From contig JBKQRT010000400.1 of assembly GCA_052143895.1 (NCBI GenBank), positions 1 through 15,400 on the forward strand: a stretch of 15,400 nucleotides of DNA. The letters are read 5' to 3'. The notes beneath the pieces were generated by a model, which ran no database searches, was not told where the DNA came from, and saw only the letters and a program-made list of their open reading frames with translations. Source of the DNA: Bog-756 sp052143895. Its GTDB lineage: Bacteria > Actinomycetota > Acidimicrobiia > Acidimicrobiales > RAAP-2. Position 1 is the first letter of the stretch, and each line of letters starts with the position of its first letter. The position numbers were made by a program, and so were the translations under genes. Positions 1-6,811 of the stretch are shown here, piece after piece.

Positions 1-1092
1 GTCGTCGACCTCGAGGACGATCGGGGTCCACCCCGGGGTGGACCACCGCTGGTTGATTCGTTCCACGGTCGAGGCGACCTCGTTCTGGTAGGCGAGGTAC
101 TCGGGTAGGCCCTGTCGCGTCGGGTAGGCGAGTGCCACGAACACCACCCGCTCGCGGCGGTGGGGCTCGAGTTCGAGGAGCTCGTCGAAGGCCCAGAACC
201 CACGCAGCAGGTTCTTCGACAGCTCCATCCGGTCGACCCGGACGATGACCTGGCGGTCTGCCCCGCCGACCTGCTCCTCGATGCGGGCTAGCGCCTCGGA
301 CACGCCCGGGTCGGCGGCCGAGGCGCGCAGCCGCTCGGGATCGGTGGAGAGGGGGGAGACGAAGGTGGGTTGCGGCCGGTCGGGGTCGGCGGGCGGCGGT
401 CCGAGCTGCCGCTGCCCGGCCGAGTAGGCGGCGGCCCATCGACCGGTGTGGAAGCCGCATGCTCCGAAGCCGGCCATGGCCGAGAGCAGATCGGTGGCGA
501 CCGAGGTCGGCAGCATCCGGAGCACCGACGGATCGGCGAACGGGGTGTGGGTGAAGTGGACGGTCCGCAGGTCGGGGCGCAGGCCGGCGAGCTGGGACCC
601 CATCAGGGCGAGGTGGTAGTCCTGGACGAGGACGCGCCCCCGAGCGGGTGCCACCTTGGCCACCCGCTCGGCGAACATCTGGTTGAGATCGCGATAGGCC
701 TCCCAGGCCTCCATCCAGCGGTGGTCCGCCCGCGGCCGCCGGGGCGCGTCGAACAGGTGGTGGTGGCAGAACCAGAGCATTGAGTTCGAGACCACGTTGT
801 AGGCCATGTTGTAGACGGACGGGTCCGGGTCGATCAGCTCGATCCTGAGCCCGTTGTCGGACATGAGCCCGTCGGTCGCGGCCACCCGGTCGGCGTCGTC
901 GAGCGCACAGGCCACCCACGTGGCACCCCTGCCGGCGACCATGGGCCGGAGGGAGCCGGCCAGACCGCCACCCGTCGCACCCGCCACCGGATGCCCGTTC
1001 TCGAAGTGGAACGCGAGCGGGCCACGATTCGAGACGAGCACGGTGTCGGCGAGCGACCTGTCGCCCGCCTCCCGGGATCGTTCGGCGGCCAT
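1..1092 (-). CDS. otsA: Trehalose-6-phosphate synthase (GT20), 3' end outside window
   Basis: Transfers glucose from a nucleotide sugar to glucose-6-phosphate, giving trehalose-6-phosphate in the cytoplasm. Reading the reverse strand from the ATG at 1092 gives 364 open codons up to the window edge. GT20 marks appear in order: SNRGP at residues 21-25, the glycine-rich GGGLAGSL at 41-48, VLVQDYHL at 154-161, HFTHTPF at 179-185, GFHTGRWA at 213-220, and the donor-site segment RVDRMELSKN at 285-294. The family is usually about 470-500 residues, so roughly a quarter is missing at the C-terminus because the window ends, not because of damage. It is divergent from the tetR at 1178. No strong ribosome site precedes 1092 (AGGGGG lies about 12 nt upstream), so the start is reasonable but not proven. 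Confidence 0.93.
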   Translation of the reverse strand, partial: MAAERSREAGDRSLADTVLVSNRGPLAFHFENGHPVAGATGGGLAGSLRPMVAGRGATWVACALDDADRVAATDGLMSDNGLRIELIDPDPSVYNMAYNVVSNSMLWFCHHHLFDAPRRPRADHRWMEAWEAYRDLNQMFAERVAKVAPARGRVLVQDYHLALMGSQLAGLRPDLRTVHFTHTPFADPSVLRMLPTSVATDLLSAMAGFGACGFHTGRWAAAYSAGQRQLGPPPADPDRPQPTFVSPLSTDPERLRASAADPGVSEALARIEEQVGGADRQVIVRVDRMELSKNLLRGFWAFDELLELEPHRRERVVFVALAYPTRQGLPEYLAYQNEVASTVERINQRWSTPGWTPIVLEVDD

Positions 1093-1141
1093 GGCTCGAC
1101 GCTACCCCCTGGCACTGCGCCGAACCGGAGGGAGACGCCCC

Positions 1142-1171
1142 TTGACAAGAGAGTGAGTGAGCACTCACAAT
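1142..1171 (+). promoter_or_regulatory. Promoter of tetR
   Basis: TTGACA at 1142-1147 is a perfect -35 box. After an 18-bp spacer, CACAAT at 1166-1171 matches four of six -10 positions. The predicted transcript would start at or next to the ATG at 1178, so the message is probably leaderless, a common arrangement in actinobacteria. The operator at 1153-1168 lies between and over these boxes. Confidence 0.7.
1153..1168. promoter_or_regulatory. TetR operator (perfect inverted repeat)
   Basis: GTGAGTG-AG-CACTCAC is a perfect 7-bp inverted repeat with a 2-bp centre. It fills the spacer and touches the -10 box of the promoter before the TetR gene, the standard position for autorepression. A related site at 1843-1858 lies at the start of the efflux gene. 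Binding by the adjacent TetR is inferred from position and symmetry. Confidence 0.75.
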
Positions 1172-1177
1172 AGCGGC

Positions 1178-1804
1178 ATGATGGTCTCCACCCGGCAGAC
1201 GGCCGAGGAACGCCGCAGGGCCGTGCTGACCGCGGCCATCACCGAGTTCGCCCGGTCCGGGTACGCGGGTACCTCCACCGAGGCCATCGCCGCCCGCGCC
1301 GGCATCTCCCAGCCGTACCTGTTCCGCCTGTTCGGCACCAAGAAGGACCTGTTCGTCGCCACCTACGACCTGGTGGGTGGCCGCATCATCGACGAGCTCA
1401 CCCGCGCCAGCGAGGGCCTCGAGGGGAACGAGGCGCTCGAGGCGATGGGCATCGCCTACGCCGAGCTCATGCAGGACCCCGAGCTGCTCGAGGTCCAGCT
1501 GCACGGGTTCGCCGCCGCCCCCGGCGACGCGGACATCGCCCGTAGCTGCCGGCGGACGTTCGAGGTGCTCCAGGAGGTGGTTCGCGCCCGGGCCCACGTC
1601 GACGACGAGCAGCTGCGGCAGTTCTTCGCCATGGGCATGCTGATCAACGTGATGGCCGCCATCGACCTGCGGTCGATCTCCGATCGCTGGGCGCAGAGCC
1701 TGTGCGAGATCCCGGAAAAAGCCGAGGCCATCAGTGCTGCAGCCCAGGCCATCGACGCGCATCGCCGCGCCGTCGGGGCCCCGACCACGGAGGTATCCGC
1801 ATGA
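1178..1804 (+). CDS. TetR/AcrR-family transcriptional repressor
   Basis: Predicted DNA-binding repressor of 208 residues. The N-terminal TetR helix-turn-helix spans about residues 11-60, with the signature TSTEAIAARAGISQPYLFRLF near 32-52 followed by GTKKDLF. The rest is a variable all-helical ligand domain. I chose ATG 1178 (ATG 1181 also possible) because the frame's earlier GTG at 1157 lies inside the operator and upstream of the predicted transcription start. Its stop overlaps the efflux-pump ATG as ATGA at 1801-1804, so the two are translationally coupled. With operators before both genes, the likely role is repression of itself and the pump, relieved by a pump substrate. The ligand cannot be told from the sequence. 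Confidence 0.9.
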   Translation: MMVSTRQTAEERRRAVLTAAITEFARSGYAGTSTEAIAARAGISQPYLFRLFGTKKDLFVATYDLVGGRIIDELTRASEGLEGNEALEAMGIAYAELMQDPELLEVQLHGFAAAPGDADIARSCRRTFEVLQEVVRARAHVDDEQLRQFFAMGMLINVMAAIDLRSISDRWAQSLCEIPEKAEAISAAAQAIDAHRRAVGAPTTEVSA

Positions 1805-3489
1805 CCGAGTCGCTTGCCACCCCACTTTTTTTGCGCCGTAGAACTAGTGATCACTCACATACGATCCCCGGCCGCACGGTGCTCCGGCGCCGCCCGGCGG
1901 ACCGCAGCGGGCCCGACGGGACGGCCGCGGCCGGCGTCGCCGCCGGCGGACGCGATGGCTCCCCGGCCGTCCGGTCCCGGGCCGTCTGGGCGATCGTGGT
2001 CACCGGCCTGGCCCTGTTCATGGCCTCGCTCGACAACCTCGTGGTCTCCACAGCCCTCCCGGTCATCCGGGTCCACCTACACGCCGGCCTCTCCGGACTC
2101 GAATGGACCGTCAACGCCTACACGCTCACCTTCGCCGTCCTGCTGTTGTCGGCGGCGGCGATCGGTGAGCGGTTGGGGCGCAGGAGGATCTTCGTGCTCG
2201 GGATCGCCGTGTTCACCGCCGCCTCCGCGGCCGCCGCCCTGGCCCCGAGCATCGGCGTCCTGGTGGCGGCCCGGGCCGTCCAGGGCGCCGGGGGAGCGAT
2301 GATCATGCCCCTGTCGCTGACCCTGCTCAGCGCGGCGGTCCCGCCGGAACGCCGGAACGTGGCCCTCGGGATTTGGGGTGCCATCGGGGGTGCGGCGGTG
2401 GCCATCGGGCCCCTGGTGGGCGGGGCGGTGACCACCGGCTGGTCGTGGCAGTACATCTTCTGGCTCAACGTGCCCGTCGGGATCGTGCTGGTCCCGCTGG
2501 CCTGGTGGAAGCTGTCCGAGTCACGCGGCACCCCGTCCCGGCTCGACCTGGTGGGCGTGGGGCTGGTCAGCGCCGGCCTCTTCGGCGTGGTCCTCGGCCT
2601 CGTGCGCGGCAACACCCACGGATGGGCGAGCACCTCGGTCCTCACCTCGTTCGCCGTCGGGACGGTGGCGCTGTGCGGGTTCATCGCCTGGGAGCTCCGG
2701 AGCGACCACCCGATGCTCGACCTCCGGCTCTTCCGCCTCCGCGGCTTCGCGGCGGTCAACATGACCGCCATGCTGTTCAGCTTCGGGATGTTCGGTTCGA
2801 TCTTCTTCCTGACCCAGTTCCTCCAGACGGTGCAGGGTCTGAGCCCGCTGGCCGCCGGTGTGCGGGTCCTCCCGTGGACGGCCATGACCATGCTGCTGGC
2901 AGCGGCGGTCGGCAAAGCGGCCGAGCGGTGGGGGGCAAAACCGCTGGTCGTCGCCGGACTCGTCTTCCAGGCCCTGGGACTGACCTGGCTGGCCACGGTG
3001 ACCACGCCGACGATCGCCTACACCGACCTGATGGTGCCCTTCGTGGTCTGCGGGGTGGGTATGACGCTCTTCTTCGTGCCCTTGGCCTCGCTCGTCCTCG
3101 GCGCGGTGCCCCGGTCCCTCGAGGGCGTGGCGTCGGGCGCCAACGCCGCCTTCCGGGAGCTGGGCGGTGTGCTCGGCATCGCCGTCCTCGGCGCGGTGTT
3201 CAGTGCCCACGGCGGCTACCGTTCGGGCCAGGATTACGTCGACGGGCTCACACCTGCCGTCTACGCCGGCGCCGCGGTGGTGGCCGTCGGAGCCCTCGCC
3301 GCCTTGGCCGTCCCCGGGCGACGTCGGCACGCGGCACGCTCCGGGGTTGCCGCCCCGCGTGCCGCCTCGGCCGACCCCGTGCCGGTGCCCGTCCCGCGGG
3401 TCCTCGCCGGCGAGTCTCTCGCTGTCCCCGAGCTGGTGCCGGCCGATCCGGGCCGCCGGCTCTGCGGGGCGTCCCCGCCCCGGGCCTGA
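1801..3489 (+). CDS. DHA2-family MFS multidrug efflux transporter (14 TM)
   Basis: Proton-driven drug exporter in the inner membrane, 562 residues from the ATG at 1801. That start has GGAGG about 7 nt upstream and overlaps the tetR stop. Membrane segments begin near residue 62. Family marks: FMASLDNLVVSTALP around 73-87, motif A GERLGRRR at 122-129, motif C GPLVGG at 203-208, and the 14-TM signature WLNVPVG at 221-227. Length and motifs fit the EmrB/QacA group. Two oddities: a roughly 60-residue Arg/Gly/Ala-rich N-terminal extension that contains an operator-like palindrome and a T7 run, and a Pro/Val/Arg-rich C-terminal tail of about 55 residues. A shorter protein starting at GTG 1879 is an alternative. 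Substrate unknown. Confidence 0.92.
   Translation: MTESLATPLFLRRRTSDHSHTIPGRTVLRRRPADRSGPDGTAAAGVAAGGRDGSPAVRSRAVWAIVVTGLALFMASLDNLVVSTALPVIRVHLHAGLSGLEWTVNAYTLTFAVLLLSAAAIGERLGRRRIFVLGIAVFTAASAAAALAPSIGVLVAARAVQGAGGAMIMPLSLTLLSAAVPPERRNVALGIWGAIGGAAVAIGPLVGGAVTTGWSWQYIFWLNVPVGIVLVPLAWWKLSESRGTPSRLDLVGVGLVSAGLFGVVLGLVRGNTHGWASTSVLTSFAVGTVALCGFIAWELRSDHPMLDLRLFRLRGFAAVNMTAMLFSFGMFGSIFFLTQFLQTVQGLSPLAAGVRVLPWTAMTMLLAAAVGKAAERWGAKPLVVAGLVFQALGLTWLATVTTPTIAYTDLMVPFVVCGVGMTLFFVPLASLVLGAVPRSLEGVASGANAAFRELGGVLGIAVLGAVFSAHGGYRSGQDYVDGLTPAVYAGAAVVAVGALAALAVPGRRRHAARSGVAAPRAASADPVPVPVPRVLAGESLAVPELVPADPGRRLCGASPPRA
1843..1858. promoter_or_regulatory. Second TetR operator-like site, inside 5' end of the efflux gene
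   Basis: ACTAGTGATCACTCAC matches the operator at 1153-1168 at 12 of 16 positions, including the whole CACTCAC half-site, and contains the perfect palindrome AGTGATCACT at 1846-1855. It falls 42 nt inside the reading frame that starts at 1801. TTGCGC at 1831-1836 just upstream may be a weak -35 box with similar geometry to the first site. It may be an internal promoter/operator or a roadblock site. Confidence 0.55.
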
Positions 3490-3500
3490 ACGACGCGTAC

Positions 3501-3554
3501 CCGGGCGGTCGGGGTGCGCCGGGCGGGTCCGGCACACCGGGCGGTTCAGTCGGG
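3501..3554. repeat. Short 18-bp-period repeat between convergent genes
   Basis: The octamer CCGGGCGG occurs at 3501, 3519 and 3537, exactly 18 bp apart. Bases between the octamers are not conserved. The array lies between the efflux gene stop (3489) and covers the last codons of gpgS (stop 3546-3548). No function is evident. Confidence 0.4.
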
Positions 3555-4361
3555 AGCCGACCCGTCCCGGTGTGGGGCCCGGGCCAGCGCGGCACGGAGG
3601 ACGTCGGTGGCCTGGGGACGGAGCTCGCCGAGGGGACGGTTGCGGTGCACACGGACCCCGAGGTCCACCTGGGCAATGGACTCGACGCCGAACAGGGTCG
3701 CCACGTCGATGAGCAGTGCCAACTCGACGGCATAGCCGTCGGCCAGCCCGCACTTCTCGAGCACCGTCCGCGGCGCAGCGGTCTCGCCGGCCAGGGGCTG
3801 CTCGACGGTCGCCAGCTGTGGGAAGAGCAGGTCGATGACCGGCTTCGCCGTCAGCTCGGTCACCCGGCCGCCGGCGTCCGGCACGCCGTGGAGCGGCCGC
3901 TGGTAGAACCCCTTCACCAGGCTGTACGACTCGTCGAGGAGCAGCGGCCCGAGCAGACCGGTCACGAAGTGGGGGCCGAAGTTGGTCACATCGGCGTCCA
4001 CGAACACGAGCAGGTCCCCGTCGACCGCCCGGAGGGCCGACCGCATGGCCTGCCCCTTCCCGCCACCGGGGGTCTCGCCGGCGACGACCCGGGCACCGGC
4101 CCGCTCGGCGACGTCTGCGGTCCGGTCGGTGGAGCCGTCGTCGACCACCACGACCTCGTCGACCAGCGGGACGCCCCCGCCGCCACTGGTCAGCGCCGAG
4201 ACGACCGAGTGCACGACGGGGCCGACGGTGGCGGCCTCATCGCGTGCCGGAATGCACACGGCAACGCGCCGGTCCCCCTTGGCCCCAGCCAGCGTGGCGC
4301 CGTCGAAGTGACCGCTCGGGTAGCGTCCGGCGAGCTCGCCGTCCGTGGGCGCGATTGCCAT
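3546..4361 (-). CDS. gpgS: Glucosyl-3-phosphoglycerate synthase (GT81 family)
   Basis: Retaining glucosyltransferase that joins glucose from a nucleotide donor to 3-phosphoglycerate. The product feeds glucosylglycerate and, in mycobacteria, methylglucose lipopolysaccharide. The GT-A fold is clear: VAVCIPARDEAATVG at 33-47, VVVDDGSTDRT at 71-81, GGKGQAM at 100-106 and the metal-binding VDADV (DXD) at 121-125. The family-specific block EQPLAGETA at 187-195, followed by GYAVELALLIDVA at 209-221, separates it from general GT2 enzymes. From ATG 4361 it is 271 residues. A GTG at 4379 and a TTG at 4469 are in frame, but 4469 would run into the divergent riboswitch promoter, so I prefer 4361 or 4379. 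OtsA lies 2.5 kb away, also a glucose-transfer enzyme of solute synthesis. Confidence 0.82.
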   Translation of the reverse strand: MAIAPTDGELAGRYPSGHFDGATLAGAKGDRRVAVCIPARDEAATVGPVVHSVVSALTSGGGGVPLVDEVVVVDDGSTDRTADVAERAGARVVAGETPGGGKGQAMRSALRAVDGDLLVFVDADVTNFGPHFVTGLLGPLLLDESYSLVKGFYQRPLHGVPDAGGRVTELTAKPVIDLLFPQLATVEQPLAGETAAPRTVLEKCGLADGYAVELALLIDVATLFGVESIAQVDLGVRVHRNRPLGELRPQATDVLRAALARAPHRDGSAPD

Positions 4362-4444
4362 CTCGTCATCATCGCTCACGCGGACGCACCGGGTGGACGG
4401 TGCGGCCGATCCCGGTCGCGTCGTCCGCGGTCCGGGGGGCTGCA

Positions 4445-4473
4445 TTGACGACGGCCGTCCCGTCGGCAAGACT
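4445..4473 (+). promoter_or_regulatory. Predicted promoter of the riboswitch-metM-metO transcript
   Basis: TTGACG at 4445-4450 and AAGACT at 4468-4473 are separated by 17 bp. The predicted start would be near 4480, just before the aptamer's P1 stem. The -10 match is weak, so most of the support comes from its placement. Confidence 0.45.
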
Positions 4474-4480
4474 GGATGCC

Positions 4481-4598
4481 ATCATCCAGAGCGGCTGAGG
4501 GACCGGGCCCAGCGACGCCGCGGCAACCAGAGCGTGTCTCCGAACTGATCCTTCAGGACGGGATGCGTAGCAGGTGCCAATGCCCGAGCGATGAGGAG
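4481..4598 (+). promoter_or_regulatory. SAM riboswitch (SAM-I/SAM-IV type)
   Basis: The leader carries the S-box core: CAGAGCGGCTGAGGGA at 4487-4502, CCGGGCCC at 4503-4510, GCCGCGGCAACC at 4517-4528 and GGTGCCAATGCC at 4573-4584. GCGGC (4491-4495) pairs with GCCGC (4517-4521) as P2. TCATC (4482-4486) pairs with GATGA (4590-4594) as the closing P1 stem. The ribosome site AGGAG (4594-4598) shares one base with P1 and is 6 nt from the GTG start. SAM binding, which stabilises P1, would therefore hinder ribosome access. No terminator hairpin with a T-run is visible before the gene, so translational control is inferred. Choosing between SAM-I and SAM-IV needs a covariance-model search. Confidence 0.87.
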
Positions 4599-4604
4599 AC
4601 AAAC

Positions 4605-5876
4605 GTGGACTTCGTTTCTGGGCTGCGCTGTCGTGAGTGCGGCCGTGCCTATCCGGCCGAGGCGCTGCATGTGTGCGACTACTGCTTCGGGCCGCTCGAG
4701 GTGAGCTACGACTACGACCGGGTCGCCGCCACCATCACCCGGGAGCGGATCGAGGCCGGACCGCGCTCGATCTGGCGCTACGCCGACCTGCTACCCGTGG
4801 CCGATGCGCATCCCGTCGACCTCGGCGCCGGCTTCACCCCGCTGATCCGGGCCGATCGCCTGGCCGCCGAGCTGGGCCTGGGCGAGCTCTGGGTCAAGGA
4901 CGACACGGCCAACCCGACCGGCTCGTTCAAGGATCGGGTGGTGTCGGTGGCCTTGACCAAGGCGCGGCAGCTGGGGTTCAAGACGGCCGCCTGCGCGTCG
5001 ACCGGCAACCTGGCCAACTCGGTGGCGGCCCACGCCGCCCGGGCCGGGATGGACTCGGTGGTGCTCATCCCGCACGATCTCGAGGCGGCCAAGGTCACCA
5101 TGACGACCGTCTACGGGGGGCGGGTCATCGCCGTCGAGGGCAGCTATGACGACGTCAACCGGCTCTGCGCGGAGCTGACCAGCGAGCAGCCGTCCTGGGC
5201 GTTCGTCAACGTGAACGTCCGCACCTACTACGCGGAAGGCTCCAAGACGCTGGCGTTCGAGGTGGCGGAGCAGCTGGGATGGCAGGCGCCGGACCACGTC
5301 GTGGTCCCGATCGGGTCGGGCAGCCAGTTGACCAAGGTGGCCAAGGGCTTCCAGGAGCTCTGGCGGGTGGGGATCCTCGACGAGGAGCCGTCGGTCCGGA
5401 TCTCTGGTGCCCAGGCGGCCGGCTGCTCGCCGGTGGCCACGGCCTTCGCCGAGGGGACCGACGCCATCCGACCGGTCAAGCCGCACACCATCGCCAAATC
5501 GTTGGCCATCGGCAATCCCGCGGACGGCTGGTACGCACTCGATGCCATCCGCTCCTCGGGTGGCTCGTGCGCATCGGTCACCGACGACGAGGTGATCGAC
5601 GCCATCCGCCTGTTGGCACGGACCGAGGGGATCTTTGCCGAGACGGCGGGCGGGGTGACCATCGCCACGCTGGCCAAGCTGGCGGCTGCCGGCGCCGTGC
5701 GTTCGGACGAGCGGGTCGTCGCGCTGGTCACCGGCCACGGCCTGAAGACGGTCGAGGCCCTGGCCGGTTCGGTGGGCCCGACCGCGACGATCCAACCCAC
5801 GCTCGAGGCCTTCGACGCCGCCATGCGTGACAGCGTCGAGCCGACGACCGAACCGGCAGCGAGGAGCACACGATGA
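4605..5876 (+). CDS. metM: Threonine-synthase-like PLP enzyme, probable O-phosphohomoserine-dependent homocysteine synthase
   Basis: Fold-type II PLP enzyme of 423 residues from GTG 4605, chosen for AGGAG 6 nt upstream. An N-terminal CxxC...CxxC ribbon (Cys 9, 12, 24, 27) precedes the catalytic domain. TANPTGSFKDR at 101-111 holds the PLP lysine, Lys109. ASTGNLANSVAAHAA at 131-145 and GSGSQLTKVAKGF at 237-249 are the cofactor and phosphate regions. General family homology says threonine synthase. However, it sits under a SAM riboswitch and overlaps a sulfur-carrier gene, matching the MetM/MetO pathway known from Streptomyces, where MetM turns O-phosphohomoserine into homocysteine. GSGSQLTK also differs from the GNAGN-like loop I expect in ordinary ThrC (from memory). 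Family is certain; reaction is inferred from context. Confidence 0.85.
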   Translation: MDFVSGLRCRECGRAYPAEALHVCDYCFGPLEVSYDYDRVAATITRERIEAGPRSIWRYADLLPVADAHPVDLGAGFTPLIRADRLAAELGLGELWVKDDTANPTGSFKDRVVSVALTKARQLGFKTAACASTGNLANSVAAHAARAGMDSVVLIPHDLEAAKVTMTTVYGGRVIAVEGSYDDVNRLCAELTSEQPSWAFVNVNVRTYYAEGSKTLAFEVAEQLGWQAPDHVVVPIGSGSQLTKVAKGFQELWRVGILDEEPSVRISGAQAAGCSPVATAFAEGTDAIRPVKPHTIAKSLAIGNPADGWYALDAIRSSGGSCASVTDDEVIDAIRLLARTEGIFAETAGGVTIATLAKLAAAGAVRSDERVVALVTGHGLKTVEALAGSVGPTATIQPTLEAFDAAMRDSVEPTTEPAARSTR

Positions 5877-6148
5877 GCGTCAAGGTCCGAATCCCCACCC
5901 AACTGCGGACCCTCACCGGTGGTACGGGCGAGGTCGAGGTGGAGGGGTCGACGGTGGGCGATGTCCTGAAGGCGCTGGACGCCGCCCACCAGGGCTTTGC
6001 CGACCGCCTGTTCGACGAGAACGGTGGGCTGCGGCGCTTCGTCAACGTCTTCCTGGCCGACGAGGACGTCCGGTTCCTCGAGGGCCTGTCGACGCCGGTG
6101 CACGATGGACAGACCGTGTCCATCGTCCCGGCCGTCGCCGGGGGCTGA
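5873..6148 (+). CDS. metO: MoaD/ThiS-like sulfur-carrier protein
   Basis: Small ubiquitin-fold protein of 91 residues ending in Ala-Val-Ala-Gly-Gly. The exposed GG terminus is what an E1-like enzyme adenylates and converts to a thiocarboxylate, which then donates sulfur. The start overlaps the upstream stop as ATGA at 5873-5876, with GAGGAG just before it, so the two proteins are made together. No activating enzyme, cysteine desulfurase or JAMM protease is in the window, so activation must come from elsewhere in the genome. MoaD (molybdopterin), ThiS (thiamine) and CysO (cysteine) share this fold. The SAM riboswitch and the threonine-synthase-like partner favour the methionine role. Confidence 0.85.
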   Translation: MSVKVRIPTQLRTLTGGTGEVEVEGSTVGDVLKALDAAHQGFADRLFDENGGLRRFVNVFLADEDVRFLEGLSTPVHDGQTVSIVPAVAGG

Positions 6149-6165
6149 ACGCGTCAAGGGGTCGC

Positions 6166-6180
6166 GTCCGACGGCCGGAC
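6166..6180. terminator. Candidate hairpin between convergent metO and TetR genes
   Basis: GTCCG-ACGGC-CGGAC forms a 5-bp stem with a 5-nt loop in the 42-bp gap between the metO stop (6148) and the convergent tetR stop (6191). There is no T-run. The position would suit a bidirectional terminator, but the stem is short. Confidence 0.35.
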
Positions 6181-6190
6181 CCGTGGGGTG

Positions 6191-6808
6191 TCAGGTCCCG
6201 AGACCGCGGAGGATGAAGTCGCAGGTGGCGGCGGCCACCTGCGCGGGAGGGTCGGGCAGGGGCTCGCCGGCTCGCACCGACATGGCACCGTAGATCTGCT
6301 GGCCGATGAGCGAGGTGGCGTGATCCGGGTCGATGTCCCGGAAGTTGTCCCGGGCCACACCGCCGACGTAGAGGTCGCGGATGAGACGTGCGATGTCGAG
6401 GCCGATGAGCGCCAGCTCGGTGCCCACCGCCTCGCCCCCCTGGTGCGTCGACCCCTGGGTCACCAGGGCCAGCCGGAAGAACGCAGGGTCGTCGTCGATC
6501 CGCTCGAGCATCCCCTGGATCAGCCGCTCGAGCCGGTGGGCGGGCGTCGCATCCTCCTCCCAGGTGTGGGCGATGTCGTCGAGCAGCTGGTTATGCATGC
6601 CCTTCAAGCACGCCCGGAGCAGCTCGTCCCGGTTGGCGAAGTAGACGTAGACGGTCGAGCGGGCCACGCCCGCCTCGGCGGCGATCTCGTCCATCGGCAC
6701 GTCGGTGGTCCCACGCTCGCCGAAGAGACGACGGGCCACGGCGATGACCTGGTCGCGGCGGAAGTCCCGGATGACCTCCTTGAGATTGTCCGGCGACTTG
6801 CGGGCCAC
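6191..6808 (-). CDS. TetR/AcrR-family regulator, downstream of the P450
   Basis: Predicted repressor of 205 residues. The helix-turn-helix is at about residues 38-57, with MDEIAAEAGVARSTVYVYFANRDELL a clear TetR signature; the C-terminal ligand domain is helical. The GTG start at 6808 lies 3 nt after the P450 stop codon (6812-6814), so it is almost certainly on the P450 transcript and translated by re-initiation or from a site within the end of the P450 gene. The palindrome at 8086-8100 at the head of this operon is a likely operator, giving autorepression of the P450 and regulator together. The inducer is unknown; a P450 substrate or its CoA ester would be logical. Confidence 0.88.
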   Translation of the reverse strand: MARKSPDNLKEVIRDFRRDQVIAVARRLFGERGTTDVPMDEIAAEAGVARSTVYVYFANRDELLRACLKGMHNQLLDDIAHTWEEDATPAHRLERLIQGMLERIDDDPAFFRLALVTQGSTHQGGEAVGTELALIGLDIARLIRDLYVGGVARDNFRDIDPDHATSLIGQQIYGAMSVRAGEPLPDPPAQVAAATCDFILRGLGT

Positions 6809-6811
6809 CGT

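Noticed and set aside
1157..1177. GTG 1157 as the start of the first TetR
   Set aside because: It lies inside the operator and upstream of the predicted transcription start; ATG 1178 fits the promoter and TetR length better.
2373..4448. Forward-strand open frame of 691 codons across the efflux gene and gpgS
   Set aside because: It overlaps two well-supported genes in other frames and is Arg/Gly/Pro-rich with no recognisable motif.
4476..4604. N-terminal extension of the PLP enzyme back to 4476
   Set aside because: These codons are the riboswitch aptamer, and GTG 4605 has AGGAG 6 nt upstream.
4605..5876. Plain threonine synthase annotation
   Set aside because: Fold and family agree, but the SAM riboswitch and the coupled sulfur carrier make homocysteine formation the better explanation; kept as the alternative.
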